DNA of 10,568 nucleotides, taken from Thermomicrobiales bacterium. GTDB lineage: Bacteria; Chloroflexota; Chloroflexia; Thermomicrobiales; UBA6265. Under the pieces are notes generated by a model that saw only the letters and a list, made by a program, of their open reading frames with translations, had not been told where the DNA came from and ran no database searches. Positions 1 to 6,380 of the stretch are shown here, piece by piece (positions within the stretch are counted from its first letter, which is position 1; every line of letters begins with the position of its first letter). Made by a program: the position numbers and the translations under genes. Location of the stretch: NCBI GenBank assembly GCA_025928535.1, contig JAICJJ010000050.1, positions 1 to 10,568 on the forward strand, given 5' to 3'.

Positions 1-7
1 AACCGAC

Positions 8-37
8 TTGACGCCGATGGCGGGCCGCCGGTATGCT
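8..37 (+). promoter_or_regulatory. Probable sigma-70-type promoter of the FMN riboswitch operon
   Basis: TTGACG (8-13, five of six consensus positions) is followed after an 18-nt spacer by TATGCT (32-37, four of six). Transcription would start near 44-46, just ahead of the riboswitch P1 stem at 52, which is where it should start for the aptamer to be the first structure made. The same stretch contains a 7-bp inverted repeat (11-17 with 40-46, ACGCCGA/TCGGCGT). That repeat could instead belong to the end of an upstream gene or be an operator. No experimental support can be read from sequence alone. Confidence 0.6.
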
Positions 38-51
38 TGTCGGCGTAGAGA

Positions 52-193
52 GCCTTCGGGGCATGGTGCGTCCGGACGTGGTTTCCGGCCAATTCCAGAC
101 CGGCGGTAAAGCCCGCGAGCGAGCGCGCGACGTCGCGCAAGCATGATCCGGTGCGATTCCGGAGCCGACGGTACAGTCCGGATGGGAGAAGGC
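52..193 (+). ncRNA. FMN riboswitch (RFN element)
   Basis: This is a clear RFN aptamer that senses flavin mononucleotide and normally shuts off downstream genes when FMN is plentiful. Visible landmarks in order are P1 5' strand GCCTTC (52-57) within CTTCGGGGC (54-62), ACCGGCGGT (99-107), GCCCGCGAGC (111-120), a variable hairpin GCGCG/CGCGC (125-129/134-138), GATCCGG (145-151), GCCGACGGT (164-172) and AGTCCGGATGGGAGAAGG (175-192), whose GAAGGC (188-193) closes P1. An insertion with its own 5-bp hairpin (72-76/84-88) lies inside P2, between GGTG and AATTCCA. Elsewhere this family controls riboflavin synthesis or flavin transport genes. Here it precedes an ABC-permease/flavoenzyme operon. Confidence 0.96.
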
Positions 194-326
194 GTCCGCT
201 CGGCCGGCATGTCCGGCCGGGCTGATGTTGGCATCCTTCGCTCCCGCCACGCCCGTGGGCCGTCGCCCCGGGCGTCGTTGCGTCCGGGCCGCCTGAATCC
301 CGGCGCGGCCGGGCGCGGACCGTCGG
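194..326 (+). other. Riboswitch expression platform and leader before the first permease
   Basis: There are 133 nt between the aptamer and the first start codon. A perfect 7-bp hairpin immediately follows P1 (201-207 CGGCCGG with 213-219 CCGGCCG, loop 208-212). More GC-rich self-complementary stretches follow up to the start codon. No T-tract follows any hairpin, so a classical intrinsic terminator is not evident. Control could be at translation, by Rho, or through a terminator without a U-tract. The region before the start codon at 327 has no strong Shine-Dalgarno. A reading frame running through this area on the + strand is a shadow of the permease. Confidence 0.5.
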
Positions 327-1271
327 ATGCTGCGATTCATCCTGAGACGCATCGGCTACGCGGCGTTGGTCCTCTTCGGAGTGACCACGCTCGTCTTCAT
401 CCTGATCCATGTCTCGGGCGATCCGCTGGCCGGGCTCGTGCCGCCGGGGAGTTCGCCCGAGCAACTCGCCCAACTGCGGGTCGCCTACGGGCTCGATCGC
501 CCGCTGCCGGCGCAATACGTCACGTTTCTCGGCCGCGCCGTTCGAGGCGATTTCGGCGAATCGTGGCGGCAGGGGCGGCCGGCGCTGACGGTCGTGCTCG
601 AACGGCTGCCGGCGACGCTGGCGCTGGCAGGGGCGGCGACCGCGCTGGCGTCGATCGTCGGGATTGGGCTGGGCATCGCCGCCGGGTGGCGGTCGAGCGG
701 CGCGGTTGATCTCGCGGCGCGGCTCGTCGCGCTGGCCGGGCAGGCGATTCCCGGATTCTGGCTCGGGACGATCCTCATCGCCTATTTCGCGGCGAGGTTG
801 CATTGGCTGCCGTCGTCGGGGCTCGAAGGGCCGGCGTCGCTCGTCTTGCCGGCCGTCACTCTGGCCGCGTTGCCGGCGGCGGCGCTGACTCGACTGGTGC
901 GCGCCGGCCTGCGCGAAACGCGTCGCGCCGATTGGCTGCGAACCGCCCGGGCGAAAGGGTTGCCGGAAGACACGGTCTTGCGGCGGCACGCGCTGCGCAA
1001 CGCGCTGTTGCCGGCGCTGGCGTTCGTCGGCGTGCAAGCCGGGTTTTTGCTCGGCGGCGCGGTGGTCGTCGAATCGGTTTTCGCCTATCCCGGCATCGGA
1101 TTGCTCGCCCTGAACGCGGTCGCCGACCGCGATCTGCCGATCATCGAAGCGTTCGTCGCCTTGGTCGCGGTCACGATCGTCATCGTCGAAATCGGGGTCG
1201 AGGTCGCGGCCCGGCTGCTCGATCCGCGCCTGCGGATGGAAGCGGGCGTCGCGGCGGCGGGCGCGGTATGA
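327..1271 (+). CDS. ABC transporter permease, Opp/Dpp type (DppB-like)
   Basis: Integral membrane subunit (314 aa) of an oligopeptide/dipeptide/nickel-type importer, the first structural gene behind the FMN riboswitch. Family hallmarks are the N-terminal RRIGYAALVLFGVTTLVF membrane segment (about residues 8-29), the GLDRPLPAQY stretch, GDFGESW before the core domain, several further hydrophobic segments, and the cytoplasmic EAA loop (about 198-228, with ARAKGLPED and HALRNALLP) that docks on the ATPase. The C-terminus has the usual FAYPGIGLLALNAV and RDLPII motifs and ends with LLDPRLR. Length is normal for DppB. Its stop overlaps the next start (ATGA), indicating translational coupling. Substrate cannot be read from the permease. 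The riboswitch context suggests a flavin-related solute instead of peptides, but that is inference. Confidence 0.93.
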   Translation: MLRFILRRIGYAALVLFGVTTLVFILIHVSGDPLAGLVPPGSSPEQLAQLRVAYGLDRPLPAQYVTFLGRAVRGDFGESWRQGRPALTVVLERLPATLALAGAATALASIVGIGLGIAAGWRSSGAVDLAARLVALAGQAIPGFWLGTILIAYFAARLHWLPSSGLEGPASLVLPAVTLAALPAAALTRLVRAGLRETRRADWLRTARAKGLPEDTVLRRHALRNALLPALAFVGVQAGFLLGGAVVVESVFAYPGIGLLALNAVADRDLPIIEAFVALVAVTIVIVEIGVEVAARLLDPRLRMEAGVAAAGAV

Positions 1272-2158
1272 TCGCGACCGCCCGCCCGGCCGCTGGACGC
1301 AGCCTCACGACCATTCAGCGGCCAACCGCGCCTCGTCCAGCAATCCGGCGACGGCCAGCCTGGGGCGTCGGCGGGGCGATCGGGCTGGCGCTGACGTTGC
1401 TGCTGGTCGCCGTGGCGCTCGCCGGGCCGTGGCTGCCGCTCGACCCGGACCATCAGGCGCTGGCGCAGCGGCTGCGGCCGCCGGTCTGGGCAGGTGGATC
1501 GGCGGCGCATCCATTCGGGACCGACCAACTCGGGCGCGATCTGCTGGCTCGCGTCGTCGTCGGCGCGCGGATTTCGTTGCTCGTCGGCGTCGCGGCGACG
1601 CTCGGCGCCGGCGCCATCGGCGTCGGACTCGGGCTGGTGGCCGGATTCGTCGGCGGCCGCGTCGATGCCGCGATTTCGTGGTTGATCGATGTCCAGTTGG
1701 CTGTTCCCTTCGTGGTGACGGCGATCGCGTTGACGGCGGCGGTCGGGCGGGGGCTCGGCACGTTGCTCGCCACGCTGGCGCTGACCGGGTGGATCGCCTG
1801 CGCCCGGGTCGTCCGGCTGCAGGCGCGGGCGGCGCGGCGCGCGCCGTGGGCGGAAGCGGCGCGTTCGCTCGGGGCGAGCCCGGCGCGGGTGGCGATTCGC
1901 CACGTCTTGCCGAATCTGGCCGCGCCGATCCTCGTGCTGGCGACGCAACAGGTGGCGGCGATGATCCTCTACGAAGCGGCATTGAGTTATCTCGGGCTGG
2001 GCCTTGGCGGCAAGGCGATCACCTGGGGCGGCATGGTCGCGGGCGGCCGTGAAACGCTGCTGGTCGCGCCGTGGGTGTCGATCGTGCCGGGCGGCGCGAT
2101 CGCGCTGGCCGTGCTCGGGTTGAATCTGCTCGGGGATGCATTGATCGACCGGTCATGA
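1268..2158 (+). CDS. ABC transporter permease, Opp/Dpp type (DppC-like)
   Basis: Second membrane subunit (296 aa), partner of the preceding DppB-like protein. A basic, proline-rich N-terminus of about 36 residues precedes TM1. HPFGTDQLGRDLLARVVVGARISLLVGV is the diagnostic DppC signature. The EAA loop lies at about 194-220 (EAARSLGAS, RHVLPNL). The C-terminal part has YEAALSYLGLGL and WGGM before the last membrane segment. The ATG at 1268 overlaps the TGA of the upstream permease by four bases, which fixes the start well despite a longer open frame upstream. The SBP gene follows 26 nt later. No ATPase gene (DppD/DppF) follows, so the transporter must borrow ATPases encoded elsewhere or upstream of this window. 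Confidence 0.93.
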   Translation: MIATARPAAGRSLTTIQRPTAPRPAIRRRPAWGVGGAIGLALTLLLVAVALAGPWLPLDPDHQALAQRLRPPVWAGGSAAHPFGTDQLGRDLLARVVVGARISLLVGVAATLGAGAIGVGLGLVAGFVGGRVDAAISWLIDVQLAVPFVVTAIALTAAVGRGLGTLLATLALTGWIACARVVRLQARAARRAPWAEAARSLGASPARVAIRHVLPNLAAPILVLATQQVAAMILYEAALSYLGLGLGGKAITWGGMVAGGRETLLVAPWVSIVPGGAIALAVLGLNLLGDALIDRS

Positions 2159-2184
2159 CCGGCGGCGCGTGCGAAGGAGGAGCG

Positions 2185-3732
2185 ATGAACGAGGTGTTGG
2201 TGCGGCGGGCGACCCGGCGCGGGCTGCTTGGCGGGATTGGCGCGGGCGCGCTCGCGGCGGCGTTGCCGGCTCCATGGGCGCGGGCGCAGGCGACGCCGGC
2301 GTCGTCGGCGCCGTTGGCGGCGGCGATGACGATCGACCTGGCGGCCGAACCGCCGACGCTCGATCCCGCCCTCGTCTACGACAACGACGGCTGGTCGGTG
2401 GTCCATTCGATCTACGATTCGCTCGTCCAGTACGGGCCGGGCGGCGATCTGCAGCCGCTGCTGGCGGAATCGCTGACGCCGCTCGATCCGACCACCTACG
2501 AAGTCGAATTGCGGCAGGGCATCACGTTTCACAACGGCGAACCGTTCGACGCGAGCGCGGTGTCGTTTTCGGTCGCCCACATTCTCGATCCGAAGACAAA
2601 ATCGCAGGTGGCGCAAAATTTCGCCGTCATCGAAAAGGTCGAGGAGATCGATCCGCACACCGTTCATTTGAAACTTTCCGCGACCGCGCCGTGGCTGCCG
2701 GGGCAGATAGCGGCTTGGCTTTGCATGTTGCCGCCAAAATACGCGGCGGACCCGGCCAACGATTTCGCCAACCGGCCGGTCGGAACCGGGCCGTATCGCT
2801 TCGTCAACTGGGAGCGGGGAGCCAAAGTCGAATTGGCGGCCAACCCCGACTATCCGCGACTCAGTCCGAAAGGTCGGCCGACGTCCGGGAAGGTCGCGTT
2901 CCGGTTCGTGCCGGAAGGGAGCACGCGGGTGTCCGACCTGCTGGCGGGCACGGCCGATCTGATCCGGAGTGTCCCGGTGGACCAAGTGTCGGCGGTGGCG
3001 CAAGCGGGCGAGGTGATCACCGAGCCGATCTCCGGATCGGCCTGGGTGCGGATCGCGACCGACGTCACGCCGTTCGACGACGTTCGGGTGCGGCAGGCGC
3101 TCAACTACGCGATCGACGTCGACAGCATCGTCCAGGCGCTGCTCGGCGGCAAAGGTCAGCGGCTGCCGAACTTTTTCGTGCCGGGCGGCCTCGGCTACGA
3201 TCCGGCGCTCAAGCCGTATCCGTACGATGTCGACCAGGCGAAAGCGTTGCTCGCCGCGGCCGGACATGGCGACGGCTTCGACACGCAACTTTCGGTCACG
3301 ACGGCGGAACGGCTCGACATCGCGCAGGCGATCGCCGGGCAACTGGCCGATGTCGGCATCCGGGCGGAGGTGATGCCGACCGAGACGGCGACGTTCAACG
3401 CCACGTGGACCGACAAATCGTCGCCGCCGTTGCGCTTCGCGACCTGGCGGCCGATGTTCGATCCCTACACCTTGCTCAGCCTCGTCGTTGCCGACAAGGG
3501 ATACCTCTCCCGGTACGACAATCCGAACGCCGAGCCGCTCCTGCAGGCGGGGGCGACCGAGCCGAATCCGGACAACCGGGCCAAGACCTACCGGGAACTC
3601 GGCAAAATCTTGCGCGACGACCCGGCCGCCATCTATCTCTACCGCCTGACGTCGCTCTATGGTCTTCGGAAAGGCGCGCCGCGCTGGACGCCCCGACCGG
3701 ACGACTACATCATCCCGACCGTGGTCGAGTAG
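2185..3732 (+). CDS. Family 5 extracellular solute-binding protein, Tat-exported
   Basis: Substrate-capture component (515 aa) of the Opp/Dpp-like importer, family SBP_bac_5. The N-terminus carries RR pairs (7-8, 11-12), then GLLGGIGAGALAAALPAPWARA with a likely AxA cleavage after about residue 34, resembling a Tat signal. There is no lipobox cysteine. The mature part shows the family opening (EPPTLDPALVYDNDGW, IYDSLVQY), the PLLAESL and LRQGITFHNGEPFDASAV motifs and NRPVGTGPYRFVNWERG. Length is typical. Start choice: a strong AAGGAGG (2174-2180) precedes ATG 2185. An in-frame ATG at 2155 overlaps the permease stop but lacks such a site and would add 10 residues before the signal. The ligand is unknown, and FMN-riboswitch control makes a flavin, its precursor or a conjugate a reasonable hypothesis. 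Confidence 0.93.
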   Translation: MNEVLVRRATRRGLLGGIGAGALAAALPAPWARAQATPASSAPLAAAMTIDLAAEPPTLDPALVYDNDGWSVVHSIYDSLVQYGPGGDLQPLLAESLTPLDPTTYEVELRQGITFHNGEPFDASAVSFSVAHILDPKTKSQVAQNFAVIEKVEEIDPHTVHLKLSATAPWLPGQIAAWLCMLPPKYAADPANDFANRPVGTGPYRFVNWERGAKVELAANPDYPRLSPKGRPTSGKVAFRFVPEGSTRVSDLLAGTADLIRSVPVDQVSAVAQAGEVITEPISGSAWVRIATDVTPFDDVRVRQALNYAIDVDSIVQALLGGKGQRLPNFFVPGGLGYDPALKPYPYDVDQAKALLAAAGHGDGFDTQLSVTTAERLDIAQAIAGQLADVGIRAEVMPTETATFNATWTDKSSPPLRFATWRPMFDPYTLLSLVVADKGYLSRYDNPNAEPLLQAGATEPNPDNRAKTYRELGKILRDDPAAIYLYRLTSLYGLRKGAPRWTPRPDDYIIPTVVE

Positions 3733-3737
3733 GAGAC

Positions 3738-4823
3738 ATGACCGAATCGAAGCCCGCCGTCGATCCGGCCGATCTGGCGTTCATCCGCGAGCGCCGGGTC
3801 GGCCACCTCGCCACGGCCGACGAAGACGGAGCGCCGTCGGTCGTCCCGGTCTGCTACGCGCTGATCGAGGACGTCGGCGGGGCGACGATCGTGACGCCGC
3901 TCGACGCCAAACCGAAGACGGTCGACTGGCGGAGCCTGCGACGCGTGCGCAACATCGCGGCCCGGCCCAAGGTCAGTTTCGTCGTCGACGACTACGTCGA
4001 AGATTGGTCGCGGCTCGCCTGGGTTCTGGTTCGTGGGCGGGCACGATTGGTCGAACCCGCGACGCCGCCGCACGCCGATGCCGTCGCGGCGCTGCGGGCG
4101 AAATATCCGCAGTATCGGGCGATGCCGCTGGATGACCTTCCGGTAATTGCCATCGAGCCGCGCGCGATCCGTTCCTGGCGATTCGGCGGCGCAGCCGGCG
4201 CGTCCGCGCGGCCGGGCGGGCCGGAACTGGCGGCGCTGGTCCGGGGCCGGCGGTCGGTGCGGGCGTTTCGCGCCGACCCCGTGCCCCGGCCGATCGTCGA
4301 GCGGGCGATCGAAGCCGCGGGATGGGCGCCGTCGCCGCACGGCCGGCAGCCCTGGCGTTTCGCCGTCGTCGAGGCGCCGGAACGGCGGGCGGCGCTGGCC
4401 GGCGCGATGGCGGCGACCTGGCGGGAGCAACTGAATCTCGACGGGCAAGACGCCGCGATCGTGCAGCACCGTCTCAACCAGAGCCGGGAACGGCTGCACA
4501 CCGCTCCCGTCCTGATCGTGCCCTGCCTCTACCTGTCCGATCTCGACCGCTATCCCGACGCCGGACGGCAGGCGGCCGAAGAGATCATGGCGATTCAGAG
4601 TCTCGGCGCGGCCGTGCAAAATCTCCTGTTGTCGCTCTACGCCGGCGGCGTCGATGGCGGCTGGATGTGCGCGCCCCTCTTTTGTCCCGAGGTCGTCCGC
4701 GACGCGCTCGGCCTCGCGCCCGAACTGATCCCCCACGCCCTGATCGCTGTCGGCTACGCCGCGCGCGATCCCGTCCGCCGGCCGCGTCTGCCGCTCGAGC
4801 AACTGATCGTTTCCTGGGAATGA
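3738..4823 (+). CDS. Fusion of PPOX-class F420/FMN-binding domain and nitroreductase (FbiB C-terminal-like)
   Basis: Two-domain flavoenzyme (361 aa). Residues about 8-150 match the Rv0121-type PPOX family (probable F420-dependent split-barrel proteins): RRVGHLATADEDGAPSVVPV, LDAKPK (55-60), LRRVRNIAARPKVSFVVDDY, EDWSRLAWV, KYPQYR (122-127) and the terminal RSWRF. After a short Ala/Gly linker, residues about 163-361 form a nitroreductase domain with RRSVRAF (171-177), APSPHGRQPWRF (197-208), and a closing GYAARDP plus PLEQLI. The RRSVR and APSPHG motifs resemble the C-terminal FMN domain of FbiB, which reduces dehydro-F420-0. No F420-ligase domain is present. The gene starts 5 nt after the SBP stop behind AGGAG, so it is in the riboswitch operon. 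The actual reaction is unknown. Both domains bind flavin-type cofactors. Confidence 0.88.
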   Translation: MTESKPAVDPADLAFIRERRVGHLATADEDGAPSVVPVCYALIEDVGGATIVTPLDAKPKTVDWRSLRRVRNIAARPKVSFVVDDYVEDWSRLAWVLVRGRARLVEPATPPHADAVAALRAKYPQYRAMPLDDLPVIAIEPRAIRSWRFGGAAGASARPGGPELAALVRGRRSVRAFRADPVPRPIVERAIEAAGWAPSPHGRQPWRFAVVEAPERRAALAGAMAATWREQLNLDGQDAAIVQHRLNQSRERLHTAPVLIVPCLYLSDLDRYPDAGRQAAEEIMAIQSLGAAVQNLLLSLYAGGVDGGWMCAPLFCPEVVRDALGLAPELIPHALIAVGYAARDPVRRPRLPLEQLIVSWE

Positions 4824-4832
4824 ACGCGCCGC

Positions 4833-6101
4833 TCAGCCGGCGACGCCGCACCACTCCAGCATGAAGGCGCCGATCGTCTTCGCGGTCGGGACCATCGAGG
4901 CGAGGTCGAGCCATTCGTCAGCAGCGTGTCCCCCCGCGCCGCCCGCGCCGAAGCAGCCGGAAGGAATGCCGACGAAGTTGAAATAGCGCATGTCGTTGAT
5001 GCCGGTGCCGGCGCGCGGTTCCATCTCGCCGCCCATCACGCGATGCTTCCATTTGGCGAGCATCCGCACCCACGGCTCGTCCATCGCGACGATCGATCCG
5101 GCGCTCTGGAAGCCGTCGTAGGTCACGACCGGCGGGTGGTCACGGAGCCAGGGATCGGCCGCGGCCGCTTCGGCGATGGCCGCTTCGATCGCGGCGCGGG
5201 TTTCGGCGATCGTCTGGCCGGGATAGAGGCTGAGCCGGCAATGCAATTCGCAATGTCCCGGCACCGTGCTCGGCCAGTCGCCGCCCTCGATGACGCCGAT
5301 GTTGAGATTGATCGGATGCTCGACTCCGGCGAACGTGGGATGGGTCTGCTCGTTGAGACGCGCGTCAAGACGCTGCAACGCGTCGATCACCGGCACGGCC
5401 TTGACGATCGCGTTGACCCCTTTCCAGGCTTGCATCGCGTGCCAAGAGACGCCTTCGATGGCGACCCGGAACCAGAGGACGCCGACGTGGGCGCTGGTGA
5501 AGGCGCCGCCGGTCGGTTCGGTGACGAGCGCGGCGTCGGCCCGGTAGCGGAGGCTGGCGTCGAGCGCGCCATTGCCGGTGCATTCTTCTTCGATCACGCT
5601 CTGGACGACGACGTCGCCGCCGAGCGTGATGCCGAGGTCGCGGATGAGGCGGGGCAGGAAGAGGTTGAGGGCGACGCCGCTTTTCATGTCGTAGGCGCCG
5701 CGGCCGTACATCTTGTCATCGACGATCTCCGCGCCCCACGGATCGTGCGTCCAGGCGCTGACCGGCTCCGGGCTGACGACATCGTAGTGCCCGTTCAGAA
5801 TCAGTGAGCGCCCGCCGCCGGCGCCCGGCAACGTGCCGGCGACGTTCGGCCGCCCGGCGAACGGCACGCCGCTGTCGCCGGCGTTTTCGCGCTGCTTCAG
5901 ATCGTCCGGAATGTCCCACGATTCGGCCTGCAGGCCCGATTCGGCCAGATAGCCTTCGACGAAGCCTTGGGCAGGCGCTTCGTCGCCGAGCAGGCTCGGA
6001 ATGCGGACGAGGTCGGCGACGAGCGCCGTCAATTCATCCTGGCGCTCCTCGATCGCCTGCCAGAGCCGTTGGGTCGCGTCGGTTGTCGCCTTGTCGCTCA
6101 C
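4833..6101 (-). CDS. M20-family metallohydrolase (ArgE/DapE/ACY1-type deacylase)
   Basis: Zinc-dependent amidohydrolase (422 aa) related to acetylornithine deacetylase and succinyl-diaminopimelate desuccinylase. The metal/catalytic set is visible: GHYDVV (H105, D107), YGRGAYDMKSG (D138 bridging), EEECTGNGALD (catalytic and metal glutamates within 171-173), E195 in EPT, and H392 in GGHAADEW. The dimerisation (lid) domain lies between about 200 and 320. The substrate is undetermined, and the family covers N-acyl amino acids and related amides. The start is GTG 6101, because a near-consensus promoter lies at 6142-6170 and GAGGAGAC at 6111-6118. The open frame continues upstream to 6278, but through repeat sequence and without homology. 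It converges with the riboswitch operon, leaving a 9-bp gap and no visible terminator. Confidence 0.9.
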   Translation of the reverse strand: MSDKATTDATQRLWQAIEERQDELTALVADLVRIPSLLGDEAPAQGFVEGYLAESGLQAESWDIPDDLKQRENAGDSGVPFAGRPNVAGTLPGAGGGRSLILNGHYDVVSPEPVSAWTHDPWGAEIVDDKMYGRGAYDMKSGVALNLFLPRLIRDLGITLGGDVVVQSVIEEECTGNGALDASLRYRADAALVTEPTGGAFTSAHVGVLWFRVAIEGVSWHAMQAWKGVNAIVKAVPVIDALQRLDARLNEQTHPTFAGVEHPINLNIGVIEGGDWPSTVPGHCELHCRLSLYPGQTIAETRAAIEAAIAEAAAADPWLRDHPPVVTYDGFQSAGSIVAMDEPWVRMLAKWKHRVMGGEMEPRAGTGINDMRYFNFVGIPSGCFGAGGAGGHAADEWLDLASMVPTAKTIGAFMLEWCGVAG

Positions 6102-6141
6102 GATTGATCCGTCTCCTCGAATGCGGTCGATTCGGGTTGGA

Positions 6142-6170
6142 ATCAGACCGTGCCGGCGGCGGTCTGTCAA
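6142..6170 (-). promoter_or_regulatory. Promoter of the M20 hydrolase gene
   Basis: Read on the minus strand, a perfect TTGACA (6165-6170) is followed by a 17-nt spacer and TCTGAT (6142-6147, four of six). The predicted transcript starts near 6135, leaving a leader of about 35 nt that includes the GAGGAGAC ribosome site (6111-6118) before GTG 6101. This argues that the hydrolase is not translated from the longer upstream frame and can be transcribed independently of the upstream SDR gene. Confidence 0.7.
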
Positions 6171-6177
6171 TTGCCGA

Positions 6178-6209
6178 AGTCGGGGAGCCGAGGAGTCGGG
6201 AAGTCGGGA
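6178..6209. repeat. Short tandem array of an 8-nt G-rich repeat (left copy)
   Basis: Four consecutive 8-nt units: AGTCGGGG, AGCCGAGG, AGTCGGGA, AGTCGGGA, then a decayed AGACTTGA. It mirrors the right-hand array at 6335-6374 in reverse orientation, with the palindromic element between them. It is non-coding, though it lies within an open-frame extension upstream of the M20 start. Confidence 0.8.
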
Positions 6210-6234
6210 AGACTTGAAGCGGCGCGTCGCCCTC

Positions 6235-6316
6235 ATCGTCATGTCGAGCCTGTCGAGGCATCTCGTCTCTGTATCCAAGAACGACGAGATCCTTTGTCTT
6301 CGTTCAGGATGACGAT
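6235..6316. repeat. 82-bp imperfect palindromic element (REP/MITE-like)
   Basis: Outer arms ATCGTCAT (6235-6242) and ATGACGAT (6309-6316) are perfect 8-nt inverted repeats. Inner arms ATCTCGTC (6260-6267) and GACGAGAT (6283-6290) are another perfect 8-nt pair around a 15-nt loop. Between them the arms are related but diverged: CATGTCGAGCCTGTCGAGG on the left, and on the right AGGATCTTT-type sequence with CGTTCAGGATGACG. The pattern resembles dispersed intergenic palindromes found in many GC-rich genomes. No transposase is present. It could also act as a transcript-end or stabilising structure between the SDR and M20 genes. Copy number cannot be judged from one window. Confidence 0.65.
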
Positions 6317-6334
6317 CCGCGCAGCGCCGTCTCC

Positions 6335-6374
6335 ACTCCCCGACTTCTCGACTTCCCGACTCCCCGACTCCCCG
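6335..6374. repeat. Short tandem array of an 8-nt repeat (right copy, inverted)
   Basis: Five 8-nt units: ACTCCCCG, ACTTCTCG, ACTTCCCG, ACTCCCCG, ACTCCCCG. The reverse complement is the AGTCGGGG-type unit of the left array, so the two arrays form a large inverted pair around the 82-bp palindrome. It ends seven bases before the SDR stop codon. Confidence 0.85.
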
Positions 6375-6380
6375 ACTCGT

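Noticed and set aside
143-709. Open frame of 188 codons on the + strand across the riboswitch and permease start
   Set aside because: It runs through the RNA aptamer and overlaps the DppB-like gene in another frame. Its product is arginine/alanine-rich without any family motif, typical of GC-rich shadow frames.
1987-3342. 451-codon open frame antisense to the permease and binding-protein genes
   Set aside because: Long antisense frames are common in GC-rich DNA. The + strand product has clear SBP and permease motifs, while this one is Arg/His-rich and has none.
4824-4832. Terminator between the convergent flavoenzyme and M20 genes
   Set aside because: Only 9 bp separate the stop codons and no hairpin with a T-run is visible in either direction.
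6102-6278. N-terminal extension of the M20 hydrolase by 59 residues
   Set aside because: It covers repeat arrays and the promoter TTGACA-17-TCTGAT, has no homology to the family, and a GTG with a ribosome site is available at 6101.
6178-6374. Possible CRISPR array
   Set aside because: Repeat units are only 8 nt and directly tandem, with no unique spacers of regular length and no cas genes nearby.
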